A stretch of 64,000 nucleotides of DNA from Thuidium tamariscinum (Eukaryota; Streptophyta; Bryopsida; Hypnales; Thuidiaceae), in contig OX344749.2 in NCBI GenBank assembly GCA_947034885.2, positions 33,165,182 to 33,229,181 of the forward strand, given 5' to 3'. Below are positions 35,218 through 47,900 of this stretch, piece after piece. A program made the position numbers and the translations under genes. The notes beneath the pieces were generated by a model. It did not search any database. It was not told where the DNA came from and saw nothing but the letters and a program-made list of their open reading frames with translations. The first letter of the stretch is position 1. Every line of letters starts with the position of its first letter.

Positions 35218-36614
35218 CAGTGGGGTACCAATCAAAATGTCGTTTTCCGATCCGTAGTGAGAAAAATTTCGGTACTGCCAACTTTGAAAGTCTCCCGAGA
35301 GCTCAAAAATTGTTATTTTATGACGAAATTTTTACCACAAAATCATCTTTAAGTTAAATATATGTGTGACAAATTTCAAGGCCAAAAGATTCACCAAAAA
35401 AAAGTTATTCAAAATCTACCAACATGGGTAGTGGTGAGAAACATTTTCACTACTTTCAACTTTGACACCTTCCTAAGGATTGAGTTTTTTTTCTTTTTCC
35501 ATGAAATTTTTGTCATGAAACAATATATATGTTTTCAATATGTATAAAAAATTTCAAGGTAAAAGAATTTTTTTTTAATAAGATATATGAAATCTCCCAA
35601 CAAGTGTAGTTTTGAGAAATTTTCACAATTGCCAACTTTGACACCCTCCCAAGGGCTGAAAAATTGGTTTCTTACCATGAATTTTTTTTTGTGAAGTCAT
35701 CTCTATGTTGATAATATGTGATCCAAATTTCAAGTTCAAATAAGTTACCCAAAAAAAGATATACAAAATATCCCAACATGTGTAGTTGTGAGGTTGAGTT
35801 TTTGAGCCCTTAGTATAGTGTTATTTTGTGAAGCAAAGTTTGACACGAATGTAAAAACTCAACCTCACAACTACACATGTTGAGAGATTTTGAATATCTT
35901 TTTTTGCGTAAGTGTTTTGAACTTGAAATTTGGAACATATATTATCAACATAAATTCCATCTTATTCGAAATTTTTTATGTTAAATAGACAAATTTTCAG
36001 CCCTTGGAAGGGTGTCAAAGTTGGCAATAATGAAAATTTCCTCACAACTACACATGTTGGGATATTTTGTATATCTTTTTTTGGGTAACTTATTTGAACT
36101 TGAAATTTGGATCACATATTATCAACATAGAGATGACTTCACAAAAAAAAATTCATGGTAAGAAACCAATTTTTCAGCCCTTGGGAGGGTGTCAAAGTTG
36201 GCAATTGTGAAAATTTCTCAAAACTACACTTGTTGGGAGATTTCATATATCTTTTTTAAAAAAAATTCTTTTACCTTGAAATCTTTTATACATATTGAAG
36301 ACATATATATTGTTTCATGACAAAAATTTCATGGAAAAAGAAAAAAAACTCAATCCTTAGGAAGGTGTCAAAGTTGAAAGTAGTGAAATGTTTCTCACCA
36401 CTACCCATGTTGGTAGATTTTGAATAACTTTTTTTTGGTGAATCTTTTGGCCTTGAAATTTGTCACACATATATTTAACTTAAAGATGATTTTGTGGTAA
36501 AAATTTCGTCATAAAATAACAATTTTTGAGCTCTCGGGAGGCTTTCAAAGTTGGCAGTACCAAATTTTTTCTCACTGCGGATCGGAAAACGACATTTTGA
36601 TTGGTACGCCACTG
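35218..36614. mobile_element. Foldback element with Tc1/mariner-like ends and 177-bp repeat arms
   Basis: The ends CAGTGGGGTACCAATCAAAA and (reverse strand) CAGTGGCGTACCAATCAAAA continue as near-perfect inverted arms for the whole 1397 bp, around a loop at about 35805-35852. TA dinucleotides at 35216-35217 and 36615-36616 are the expected Tc1/mariner-type duplication. The left arm (~587 bp) holds three ~177-bp units (ACATG.GTAG near 35421, 35599, 35775). The right arm (~762 bp) holds four, which explains the length difference. It is non-coding. Confidence 0.88.
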
Positions 36615-36659
36615 TACAATTTATTATATGAATAAGGAAATTGCTTTCTGAAATTAAAA

Positions 36660-37090
36660 GTTGAGACGACACTTCTCAATTCAAAATACAAATCACAAAT
36701 CACTAAATACAAATTACAAAAGGTTAAAAAAAATTTCAAGTCCTATTTGTAAAAATATTTTGCGGGAGCAATTTGGACAAAAAATTGCAAAGTTCACATA
36801 GGATGTACAAATAGCTAGTCCCCCCTTTGAATAAAATTTTTGATAATTCTAAAACAACTAAAGTGTCCATTCTATCTAGACTCTATAGAACTATCAAAAA
36901 TTGCTATGAAGTGTCAAGTTAGGAGATGGCCATGGGTGGAATTTCAAACCTCCTACATGAACTTTGAAATATATTGCCGAAATTGCTCCACAAAATATTG
37001 TTTAAATAGGACTTGAAAAAATTATTTCAACTTTTGGAATTTGTATATTGTAATTTATTATTTGTGTTTGTGAATTGAGAAGATAACTCT
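36660..37090. repeat. Inverted-repeat unit within the composite
   Basis: ATTTCAAGTCCTATTTG...ATTTTGCGGGAGCAATTTGG at about 36735-36778 is mirrored by AAATTGCTCCACAAAATATT...AAATAGGACTTGAAA at 36978-37020. The mirror continues outward through the TACAAATTAC/GTAATTTATTA flanks to CTTCTCAATTC/GAATTGAGAAG. It forms a ~170-bp-arm hairpin with a loop near 36800-36930. Confidence 0.7.
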
Positions 37091-37482
37091 TTATATATAC
37101 ATGGAGTGGTAGGAGGTAATACAAATTATGTGGAATGTATAAATTAATTCATAATTTTTTATTTTAAAAACTCTAATCCATAGCCCTAAACCTTAATACC
37201 ACCACCTAAAACCCTAAAATTGCCATTGCATCTAATCTATGTAGGACCCATAGAACAATAAAATTGTCCTACAATCCTACAATTTCATTGTTAGTGTGAT
37301 CCTATAATTTTGTTGGAGGCATGGTCCTATAGCTATGCCCCAAAACCTATGATCTTGATTAAGTCCCATCACCCATATTAGGCTAGTTAGACATGGAGCC
37401 CATTTTATAGACACTAATTAACATTCTACTTAATTTACACTATTCCTTTTGAAAATGAAAAAAATGAAAAAATATGGTATCC

Positions 37483-38403
37483 TTCTAATACCTAGATCTT
37501 TTTTACTATGTTTTCACCCTCCAAAAGCTCAAATATTGCCATTTTCTAATACAAGAGTCAAACTCAAGAAAATAAACCATTTTTGAACACATGTAACCAT
37601 GAGATCTTATAGTTTACAAGTTTGAGAAGATGTGGAAAAAATTCAAAATTTATACTATATAGATTGCAAGATATATATGTCCAAATTAGTTAAAATCCTT
37701 TTTTTGGCCCTACAAAAAATAGGTCAAATGCTTTTCAAAAGCTCATATTTGTACAAAAAGATGTCCAAATTGGTGGTGCTTTTTTGGATTCATTCTTCAA
37801 GGCAAGTTAGCCAAATGTCTAAAAAATTGAGATCATTTGGTATTATAAAATATTTAGGAAAAAAATAGTAAGTAGAAAGAAATAGAAAATGATTTAAAAT
37901 ACTGAATTTGTTAAGAATTTTGTTACAAAATTGAAAAATGCCAATACAATGATTTTAATTTTGTAACAAAACAATCTACATCCACTAATTTTATTTTTTC
38001 AAAAATATTGAAAATTGAATTAAATAAAATACTTCAAAGTTTATTTTAGAGTAGAACATCTACAATTGTCTACAAACTAAAATTCCTCTTAACTTTCATC
38101 TCATTAATCAAAATCATGAAACAATTCAAAGCTTTTCACTTACACACAATTTTTGTTTCTTTAAAAGATAATTTTTTAATAATTTTTTGGGCTGCCTAAT
38201 CAATACATACATCAATGAAATTACATACCACACAATAAGTTTTCAATCATGTATTCAAAAGAAAAACCATTGGTCTTTAAACAAGTGCATAGGCATATGT
38301 TGTATAAGAATTTCAAAGAAAAATAAATAAAAACACCATTTGTAGGGAGGTGTCTAAAGTTGTAGTGTTGCCAAAAAAAACACAATTTAGTCCTTTAATT
38401 AGT
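37483..38403 (+). mobile_element. TTAA-ended family copy (degraded)
   Basis: Family landmarks occur in the same order as in 9729-11000: ACTATGTTTTCACC, ATGTAACCATGAGATCTTAT, AACTTTCATCTCATTAATCA and a closing TAGTCCTTTAATTAGTG. Both ends are worn. Confidence 0.5.
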
Positions 38404-39110
38404 GTTTAATCCCTAAAGTCTCAAGTCCAAGATTCTTGAAAGTTTAGGAAAGTATTTATGATATGAATTTTTAGCAAGATTTCTTTACACTTTCTTTTAA
38501 ATTAGAACAACTAATTAGCTTTTTGAGAATATAATTTTTATTTCAATTAGTAATTGGAAACCAAAGTTATGCCACAATAAGTTCAAAACAAACAAAGGTG
38601 GGCAATAAAGAAATGAAAAAACATTTGAAATAATAATAATTTTTAATTCTTAAAGATTTTATTCATTCCATTTGGATAAGTAATATAATAGTTATGAGGA
38701 TTCTTGTTTTACATGGACTTTTAGCAAATTCGTGAAAAAATAATATTATTGATATGTTATGAACTCAATTTCAACAATTTAAAAAAAAATTGCACTTGGT
38801 TTAGTTTGCTTCCTAGAACAATCTCACCATTGGGAATTAGTGTATTTCAATCTCATCCTAGAGCTATCAATAATTTAGTATTTCTTTTTATTGTGTATCT
38901 ACTATGACTCTCCAAATTTATTTTAAAAGGAAATCATATAAGAAGGGAAGGAGGTCAAACTAACAACTCAAATTTTCAATATAAAAAATAGGAAAATTTA
39001 CAATTTGTAGCACAAAAAATTATAGTTAAGAAGATTCAAAGCCTTACAAATTAGGCTAAAAGCAGAAAAATTCATTTTCTTCACTTTGAAAGCTTGTACA
39101 TATAGGAGGT
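38404..39110 (-). mobile_element. TTAA-ended family copy, inverted and partial
   Basis: Starts TTAATCCCTAAAGTCTCAAG directly after the forward copy and carries reverse-order landmarks (GCTTTTTGAGAATATAATTT, AGTTATGCCACAATAAG, ATAGTTATGAGGATTCTTG to about 38720). The rest to 39110 is unassigned AT-rich DNA. Confidence 0.4.
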
Positions 39111-39370
39111 TCTAAAAGCACTTGCGAAAGGGCTCTAGAATCACCCACTTCCTCACCTTCTTTTGTTGTACCAATAATGTACAAATAGTGTACATTTGAG
39201 TAGGTAGACTATTTTAGAGCCATATGACATTTCAACTTCATGAACTCATAACTAAATCCACAAAGCTCCAACAATTATGAAATGACTAGGATTAGATGTT
39301 GGCTCTATTTTTATTTCAAAATAAAGATAGCTAAAAAATATTTCAAGAAGTTTCACCTCCTCAAATTCAT
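39110..39370. repeat. Diverged copy of the GGTCCTAAAATGGA family
   Basis: GGAGGTTCTAAAAGCACTTG, AATAGTGTACATTTGA and ACTAGGATTAGATG occur in the same order as the landmarks of 32497-32791. The ends are not readable. Confidence 0.4.
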
Positions 39371-39612
39371 GTTTCAGCTCTTAGGTGTCTACTTTATAGT
39401 CTTCCTACCTTATATTGTGATCAATATGGTGCAATTATTTGAAATTCCTTCTACACACTCTCATAGCATTCTAATGCAAGACCTTTGCAGCTAGATATGC
39501 AAAAGAAATGGCAAAATGTTTAAATTTTTGGTTGTTTGAATGATTGGAAATGGGAGTTTTGAGTGGGGTTTTTTAATGAAAGAAAAGATCTTGGAACTTT
39601 CAGACTTTGCAA

Positions 39613-39939
39613 CAGGTTTTTTTTCTTGTTTTCGGGCAAATGGTAATGTGGCCTTCCTTTCACGAAGGTATTAACTTGACTGGCTCCTTAATTTAGGGGG
39701 CTTGAATTCAAGGAGGCCAATTTTAAGTATATAATTTTGAATATGTAATTTTTGTATACAATTTTGGCTTTGCATGATAGATGAAATGAGGTTTTAGAAG
39801 CATGTTGGCAATGATACAGAGGGTTATTATTTTTGTATGGCATTTTTTGTCACATTTATCCTCATTTTTTCTGTAGGCTTGAAGCTGCCCAATTTGGTTT
39901 TGAGGAAATTGGGCATTTAAATGCCTAAAAAGAACCCTG
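39613..39939. mobile_element. hAT-type miniature element, type 3 (327 bp)
   Basis: Ends CAGGTTTTTTTTCTTG and TAAAAAGAACCCTG. Flanks CTTTGCAA (39605-39612) and CTTTGCAG (39940-39947) match at 7 of 8. The interior differs from types 1 and 2. Confidence 0.82.
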
Positions 39940-40077
39940 CTTTGCAGGGTTAAGTAACCTTGACACTTGACAGCAGTCGGTCAGTATTGACAGTGCTAAT
40001 GATTTGGGATATATGAACTTACTACTGCACTTGTACTCTGAGTTTAAAACTTGAAGCTAGTGAGAAATAAATGCAAA

Positions 40078-40236
40078 TCAGTGCATGTCTTTCAACATCC
40101 ATCGTAACTTAATTACAGATGAAGGTTTCCAATCACTGAATCCCTTGATGAGGTGCTCCTCTGCCTGGCAATATTCCCATTGCTCAATCATCTGCTGTAA
40201 ATGCTCAGACGATGCAATCCCCTCATGTGGTGAAAA
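40078..40236 (-). pseudogene. Orphan coding-like segment, unknown protein
   Basis: A 52-codon minus-strand frame, FSPHEGIASSEHLQQMIEQW then EYCQAEEHLIKGFSDWKPSS, VIKLRWMLKDMH and a stop. It has the residue mix of real protein and moderate GC in an AT-rich desert. There is no start codon, partner exon or family I recognise. It is probably a captured or stranded exon between two hAT-type insertions (39613-39939 and 40297-40567). Confidence 0.25.
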
Positions 40237-40296
40237 TCAATTAAAAACTATTCATAAGGGAGAACCACCTATAACCAATCGGCCCCCCCAGCCAAC

Positions 40297-40567
40297 CAGC
40301 TCTTTCTTTTTACTTTTTGAAAAGTGCCAAGGTGGCGATCACTTCGAATTTGGTGAAGCTTTGTATTTGTACATTCATCCATCTTTTGGATTTAAAAACA
40401 CTTTTTCGTCATATTCACACTTTTTCATCCAAATTTGGAGATTTCATCCATATTTTAAAGAAAATTGAAAAACTTCTAGCAAAAAAAGATTACTTTTATT
40501 AGGCGAAAAAAATACATTTATTTTGAAATGGTGCAATTTGGCCCCATGGTTGAAAAAAAAAGGGTTG
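40297..40567 (+). mobile_element. hAT-type miniature element, type 1
   Basis: 271 bp, ends CAGCTCTTTCTTTTTAC and AAAAAAAAAGGGTTG. Flanks CAGCCAAC and TAGCCAAC match at 7 of 8. It contains the core AGTGCCAAGGTGGCGATCAC. Confidence 0.88.
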
Positions 40568-41113
40568 TAGCCAACATCTTCATGGATGTATTTCCAACCA
40601 AGGTTAGAATGTTTTCTTTTCTTGTTTTAAAAGTTGAGACTCAAAGTTCATGGTACATGTCCCAAATTAGTGTGCAAGAAAGTAGGAAGGAAGGAGTAAA
40701 AAAAGTAGTTTTTTGTATGATCGGAATTAGAAGACTTCACAAATTGGCATTGGGTTTAGCACACTTTTTGCCTTCCAAAATTCATAGTAATTTCAATTCA
40801 TGTGATAAAACTACCAAAGTTTTTGCAATCCCCATCATTTTTATCTTTGCACCTTTGAAAATATTTGTTTTGCCTTGCACTAAACCAGATCATGTCTAGA
40901 ATACTTCAAATGATCGGTTACAGGTGGTTCTACCTTATATCTTTTTCTTCTTCTTTTTTCTTTACAAAATTATTCATATATCTTAATGGACTTGCAAACT
41001 CAAGGGTGGATATGAGACATTTTAGCTCACATTGATTGGTGGATTGTCAATTTTATCACTTCAATTTATCCCTTAATCCCCCAACTCTCCAATGTCTAAG
41101 ATTTGGACATTGA
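40568..41113. repeat. Diverged copy of the 41114-41540 element
   Basis: CCAACCAAGGTTAGAATG, ACATGTCCCAAATTAGTGTG, TTTTTGCCTTCCAAAATTCA and a closing GGTGGTTCTACCTTAT follow the order seen at 41170-41540, up to about 40948. The stretch 40949-41113 is unassigned. Confidence 0.5.
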
Positions 41114-41540
41114 ATAAGGTAGAACCATCTATTGTACACTAGGGACCCATACCCAACTTATAGGATGTAGCTATTTCCAACCAAGGCTAGAAGAGATTTC
41201 CAATCAAATTTTGGAATGTTTTTTTTTTTAATTTTCAAGGTTGGGACTAATAAAGTTGTGATACATGTCTGTAAGTGTCATGAAGTGTGCTGGAAGTCCA
41301 ATTGGGAAAGTAGTCCCTTGAATGATCAAAATTAAAAGAGTCTAGACATTGGCTATGGGTTTGGAGCACTTTTTGGCTTCCAAAATCATAGTATTTTCTA
41401 TCTTGAAAATAAAATAATAAAAAATTTGCAATCCCCACATTTCCTATCTTTCTACGTGGGGAAGATTTGCATTGTCTTGTACTCGTTATGATTTGTTCCA
41501 AAATTGCTTAAGTGATCGGGTATGGATGGTTCTATTTTGG
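41114..41540. mobile_element. TIR element of the AAGGTAGAACCATC family
   Basis: The left end AATAAGGTAGAACCATC and right end GATGGTTCTATTTTGG are inverted repeats. The interior resembles 40570-40948, 62470-62700 and 63420-63690. It is non-coding. Confidence 0.55.
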
Positions 41541-43426
41541 ATTCAAACTTGAATCTAGATCACTATTAGATGAAAGTCATTGACATCTGTGCAAATACAT
41601 TATCAAGTTGTTCCATTTCAAACTCGCTATGGGAGATTTGAGGCCTCCAAAAGACTGCAAGTTCCCATAGTTTGGGAACGCAGAAATTGCCATGGAAACA
41701 CATAATCGTAGGAATCATGCGTGTTGAGAGAGGGCCACGTTATTAATTTATTTTCTTAGAAAAAAAATTGGACTTCTTTCACATTTAAAGACCCAATTTT
41801 TATATTTTATATTTTATATTTGCTCACTTGATAGCGGCCAACAATTATAGGAACGGTTTTGGGAACAGTCTCAAAAAACCCCTCTAGAGGCCCCAAATTC
41901 CCTCTAATGGATAGATTGCAAGATTATACTAAATAACATGAAAACAAAAGATGCTTTAAGAAAATCTATGTTTTGGTGCAACTAAAATTGTGCTTTGATT
42001 CACTCATTTGGACACATGACATTTAGAAAGTTGGCATTCTATGCTCATTTTCAAGGTAATTAAGTTCGGCATTCATGGCAACAAGTTTTGTGTTTTTAGG
42101 AATAAAAATGAGTGAGAAAATGATGGTCTTGCAATAGTAACTGCTTTATTGTTAAATTAAAAAAAAAATTGAGATAAATGAAAGATTTGTGACATACTTG
42201 GAGCCAAAAGTCAAGCTCAAAGATGGTATAGTGAAAGAACACATGAAAAGACACACAATAGGAGGAAAAATAAAATAAAACAACCCAAATTCAAATGCAA
42301 AATATATATTCTAGTGGTTGTCTCTAGATATGGACCAAAAAGAGATAAAATAAGTAATTTTTCACATTCCTAAGTCTAGAAATGACTGCTCTAAAAATAG
42401 ATTGACCATATTATGGTAGATGAAAAATTTAAGGGATAAAGAACACAATGTTGTTGTTTATTCTTAAAATCACCATTAAAAATAACTTTGTCTTAAATCA
42501 ATTTCAACAATTTTACTTGAAAAATGATGGTACTTTGTTTGTAATCATATCTAGAAGAAATTTATAAATTTGTCTTTCAAAATTTATAGAAAATATTGGT
42601 GATAGCATTGATGAATCTAACTATACAAATCTAGAACTCAAAATCTAGAAATTTTATTTCTACATCAATTCTAGAATTTTTTTTTTAAAGTTCTTTTATG
42701 ATGATTGTTCTCTATCATCAATTCTAAAGAACACTTTGTACATTTAGAGGTTAAACAAGGGATAAAACTAACAAACCCCACCCTTAACAAACTAGGCTCT
42801 AAGTGAATCTTTAGGAAAATTTTGTTGATACTTGATTACATGTGAATTTTTATAGAATCATTTTCTTTGTCTTGACAAGATGCATCTATCAATCTAAGTC
42901 TTGGATTTTAAAATACTTCCCTTCATCATATAATGATCTTCTTATTGGCCTTCATTTTTTATCCCTGAATGATGTTCTTCTTGCACTTTGTAACAGTGTG
43001 AATTAGTGAGCTTTAAATTTAGATTATTGTTTAGGACCATCAAATCAACTTTGAGTCATAGATCCCCTCTATCCAACCAATCATCAATCAAAAAACAAAA
43101 TATTAAAATGGTTAAAGGAGTCAATCAACACTATTCATTCTTACTTTTTGCATCTCTTTAAGTGTTTCCTTGATAAAGAAGATGAAGCTCTAGGAAGTAG
43201 AACACAAGTCTACACATGGTCTTAGTCCCATTCTTATTGCCTACAAAATGACAACCTCACACTCAACAATTAAATGCGCACTAGTGCTCCTTGAAAATGC
43301 CCTCACCATTTTACTTTTTAATATTTCAAAATTGCACTTTGAAAAGGATTTAAAATTTTAAGGTTTCTAAGACACTAGGAATGCATAGAACTCTAGTTAC
43401 AATGCAATATGTTTTTTTAAATTCCC
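41541..43426. other. AT-rich intergenic DNA, nothing recognised
   Basis: About 1.9 kb with no coding frame, RNA gene or clear element ends. Confidence 0.4.
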
Positions 43427-44300
43427 TTAACCGTATAAGTTCCTTGGTAGTTTTAGAACATCTTTCATCTTTCAGAAAGGTCCAAAACTACCATTTCTAG
43501 TACAAGTATAAAATTCAAGAGAGAACAAAAATCACGTTTTGGATCATATGTAACAATAGGATCTTGAAGTATGTTGACTTGAAAAGATGTGGGAAAAATT
43601 TCGAAAATTACCACTATGTAGACACCAAGATACAAGCTTTTGAATTCACAAAAATCATTTTTTAGCTTTGCTAAAAATTGGGTAGTTGCACTTTACAAAC
43701 TCACATTTGTATGAAAAAATGTCTAACATAGTGGTGCTTCTTTGGATTCATTCCTCAATGGCAAGTTGGTTGCATAGTTGAAAATTTTAGATCATTTAGA
43801 AATGTACAACACATAGGAAAAAATATCAATAGTGAGTAGAAAGAAATAGAAAAAGTGATTCAAAATACTAAATTGTTAAGAATTTAGATATGGAATTGAA
43901 AAATGCCAATCCAATGGTTGCAATGTTGTAATAAAAAATCTACATCTTATGATTTTTTTTCCAAAAAGTATTGGAAATTGAGGTAAATAAAGAATTTCAA
44001 AGTTTATTTTTGGATAGAGGATCCATAACTACCTTTAAACAAAAACTCCTCATGACTTTCATTTCATTGATCAAAATGGAATAATCAAAAGCTTTCTACA
44101 CATGTACAAATCTAAAAAATCAATTTTAAATTTTTGTTTTTCAAAAAAGTGATTTTTCTTCATTTGACCAAATTTCCCATTTATGGAAAAAAGTCATACT
44201 CAACCCCATAATTTTTGACTCATATTTCCAAATGTCTTGAATTCTAGCGCACATGAAAGGCATTACTTATTTGTGATATGAAAGATATTACTTGTCCTTA
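43427..44300 (+). mobile_element. TTAA-ended family copy (degraded)
   Basis: Starts TTAACCGTATAAGTTCCTTG. Landmarks ATGTAACAATAGGATCTTGA (43549) and CATGACTTTCATTTCATTGA (44050) are in family order. The right end is approximate. Confidence 0.5.
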
Positions 44301-44662
44301 GAAGAGGTTAAATGTTATTTTTATCTTTGATTGAGAACATCTTATCAAACAAGTAGATCATTTTGGATGGAAAGAGTATAGTTCGAACTTGCAGTTTTTG
44401 CATTGGAAGAGTTTAATAAAGTTTATGAATAGTTGCATTGAGGTTAAAAATGGGCCTTGAGGAAGGTAGAAGACTAGAAGCTCATCATTGATTGGTCATT
44501 GAACAAGCTACATTATGCCCATTTAAAAAAGATTGTGAATTCAAGTTTAGGCAACCTTCCAAGACCTAAAATTTCCTTTAAAGAACAACACTTAATACTA
44601 AATAAGTGGTAGAGTATAGTTCCTAATATATTTTGAACTTTTAGAATTTTTTTTGGTCTCCT

Positions 44663-44919
44663 CAGCACTATTTTTTTTTCATTTCTTATAAAGTGCCAAA
44701 GTGGCGATACTTTATTTTATTGTAGTGCTCCTAATTTCAACAATCATCCATATATTGGATAGAAAATATCATATTAGCACATAATACATATCTATCATTC
44801 TATTTTCATCTTATATCTGGCAATTTCATCCAAAATTTCACTGTTTATTTTCTATAGGCTTGGTGCCAGGACAAAAAGTTTGGTACAATTTTGCACCAAA
44901 TCGTTAGAAAAAAACCCCA
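44663..44919 (+). mobile_element. hAT-type miniature element, type 2 (old copy)
   Basis: Starts CAGCACTATTTTTTTTTC, contains AAAGTGCCAAAGTGGCGATA and ends GTTAGAAAAAAACCCCA. The target duplication is not readable. It gives the undisturbed order for the interrupted element at 27352-27918. Confidence 0.75.
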
Positions 44920-47900
44920 CTCTTTCTTGGTAGTCCACAATTTTCTTAAAGATTCTTTTAGTATTCATTTCTAGGATACCATATAAGTATACTATAGATT
45001 TTGAAACTATTAAAAATAATTTACCTAAAATTGATCCTATGTCCTTTGTGTTTAAAAGACTTAGATTTCAAACTAGTATTTAGTTGGATTTTTTTGCAAA
45101 TAGCTCAAGATGGGTACAAATATCTTAACTCTTCAAAATCACCAAAATGCTTGGAATTGTGCCTTCTCTATTCCTCAATTCTAGTAGAATAGATAGGACC
45201 CTTACTTTCAAGTAATGAATGAAATGGGAATATATATTGTAAAGTTCATGCATCCATTGAATTAGTAATTTTTTCTCAAAGCAATGAAATTGTATTCAAA
45301 AACTCAATTTTGAAGCAAATAAATAAACAAAATATTGATCCTACTTGTGAAAATGATCCACTAGGCAATATACATCCCATGCTTTTCTTTTTTCATATAT
45401 TTTTTTACAAAAATAGGAAATTCTTATAGACAACCACATCTTTTGGGGTGAACTTGAAAGATTATTTTTGTAATGTGATGAAGTTTCCTTCAAAATTAAA
45501 TTTTGAATAATTTATATCCCATCAATAAAAGGTAATCAAAAGAACTTTAAAAAATTTCACACACACGCAAATAAAAAGATCTTAAGTTTCTTAAAAATAA
45601 TATTGAAATATAGAAAGAATTTGGTGACATGAAGTGATGAAGTTTGCTCCCAAACATTAGAGCATTGATAGCAAAAAGTATTTAAAAAAACTAAAATAAT
45701 TGTTTTATTAAAAGAAATCCCTATAGGCATATTTTTATTTAGGTGGGAAAGTGTCATTGTTTCATTTGAATTAGTGCTATGGAAGTTATGGAGAATTTTG
45801 TTTTTGAGTGTGAAAACTATATTTGTCAATCCACAATGGACATGTAATGTGTATGAAGTAAGTATAATAGATAAGAGTAGAAAAGGCATGAGAATAAGAT
45901 AGACAAATGACAAGTAGAATTAGGATTTTAAACATTGTGTTTGTTAGACAAGTTAGGAAATAAAGGCCAAATACAAATGAGTTCACCTCGTCACTACATT
46001 TATTAGAGTGTCAATCAAGTGCAAGGTCTTTATTGTAATAGACTTGTGAATATATTGCATGTTTTCCTTAAAGAGTTTTTTTCTAATAGTTTGTATTTAC
46101 TAGAAGAAACCTACATTTTCAATGACAAATTTTAGGTCTCATCCAATGTAACATGAGTTTTTATGTCAACATGAACATCCAACAAAGGAGATGGAAAAAG
46201 ACTTAATACAAATTGGAGTTGAAGTTTGTAGTAATTTAAAGTTTTTCGTTTGTTGATCGAATTTATATTATGTTAGTGTATAGTTGTTTTGTACTACTGA
46301 GTGATGAAAGCTTATGTATTATGGTTTGGTAGATCTACTTGATTGTTTTGGGTTGTGTGTATGCTTGGAATGAATTAGGCTTTTCAATTAGGCTTTGAAG
46401 ACTATGTATTTAGTTTAACTATATATTACTGATGGATTTGGAAGCAAATAGCAAGTGCACAAAAAAAATTCATGAAAAAGCATCTTTTAAATTAAATATA
46501 GAAGACTATAATGATAATCGAATCATGTAGTCATGTCTAATAGACATAGTTATATCAATTAGATGGTATGAAGTATAATTTTAGTATCTAAGGGACCTTG
46601 ATTATAAGTGTAATAATGAAGATGTGGTCAACATAGTTCTATACAATTACCATAAGGTTAAAATTTACCATATAAGCATTTTAAGACTATCTATCATTCC
46701 ATTAATTTACCTTATAATTATTAATTTTAATTGAGGAGAAAGATAGTTAGTAAAAAGAAATAGAAAATGATTCAAAATTGTTAAAAATTTAAATATGGAA
46801 TTGTAAAAAGGTCAATTCCAATGGTTTTAATGATGTAATAAACAATCTACATCCTATAGTTTTATTTTATTTCATAAATATTTAAAACAGAATTCAATAG
46901 AGGACTTGAAAGTTCATTTTAGAATAGGGACAATATAATTTCATGCAAATTAAAACTCTTCATATATATATATAAATCTACAAAAAAAAATTCAAATTGT
47001 TGTTTTGAAAAAGTAATTCTTTTTTCTAAATGGATTGCCTATTTAGGGGAAAAAAGTTACATGTTGTACACTAATTTTTTAACCGTGCAGTCAAAAGTTA
47101 TAAATTTTTTTGCACCTTTATGATAGACCTTGTCCATGTCTTGTGTAAAATTTAAAATAAAATAAAATAAGGAATCCATTTGTAGTGAGTTGCCAAAAGT
47201 TTCTATGTTTCCTAAAAATGTAGCTTGGTCCTTTAGGGATTTAGGTAGTTAAATATTAAATAAGGCTTGAGGATCTTGTATCCAATGGTGCATTATACCA
47301 ATTCACTACACATATCTATTTGACTCATGCAAGGCTACTATGAAAAGGGAGTATACCTTTTTATTTGTCTAATCTACAGTATAATTGGGACAAATAATCA
47401 TACCTTTTGCATGCATTATTAGACAAATCCACTTTTGAAAATGAATGTTTATAATTTTCTATTCAAAATTTGGTGTAAGGGTGTACGTTGCAAATCTTGA
47501 TTTATTAGTACTGAGTGTTTTAAAAAATGAGTCTCAAATACATTGGATCTTCAAGAAAAAATCAAAGTAGAAATTCATTTAAAAATTGTAGAATATTTTT
47601 TTAAAAATCATAAATTGATAGTGGTTATAATTGTTATGTCCTTTAATCTTATATTTTCATAGTGGCCTCAATTTTAGATTTGATATGTTTAAAGAATATT
47701 GATAGGCTTAGATTCTCTTTCATAATTTTAATGAAAACAAAGGGTGTCATTAGATGAGATTTTTGGGGTTGTAAGAAGCCTTGAGTTCTAAGATTGTTGA
47801 AAATGTGGAAATTGCACCAAATTAGTAGTTTGACACATATGGCCAAACCTCATATATGTCAAATAATAATATTTCATTAAGTTTCAATTATTTTCCAAAC

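Larger units (their letters stand above)
33876..37416. mobile_element. 3.5-kb palindromic composite element with nested insertions
   Basis: The left arm (TAGTG near 33876, CCCATGTCTAGCTAGC, then from 34360 GTGCCTC..ATGG to TCCATGTGTATATATAGAG near 34600) is matched in inverse order by 37416 back to about 37060. Three further inverted-repeat units lie inside: 33935-34357, 35218-36614 and 36660-37090. The 5' TAGTG/3' CACTA ends are the reverse of CACTA polarity, and no target duplication could be fixed, so class and exact limits are uncertain. The segment 34640-35215 is unassigned. Confidence 0.55.

Noticed and set aside
35218-36614. CRISPR-like array or centromeric satellite
   Set aside because: The 177-bp units are diverged, occur in both orientations, have no spacers and are bounded by transposon ends with TA duplications.
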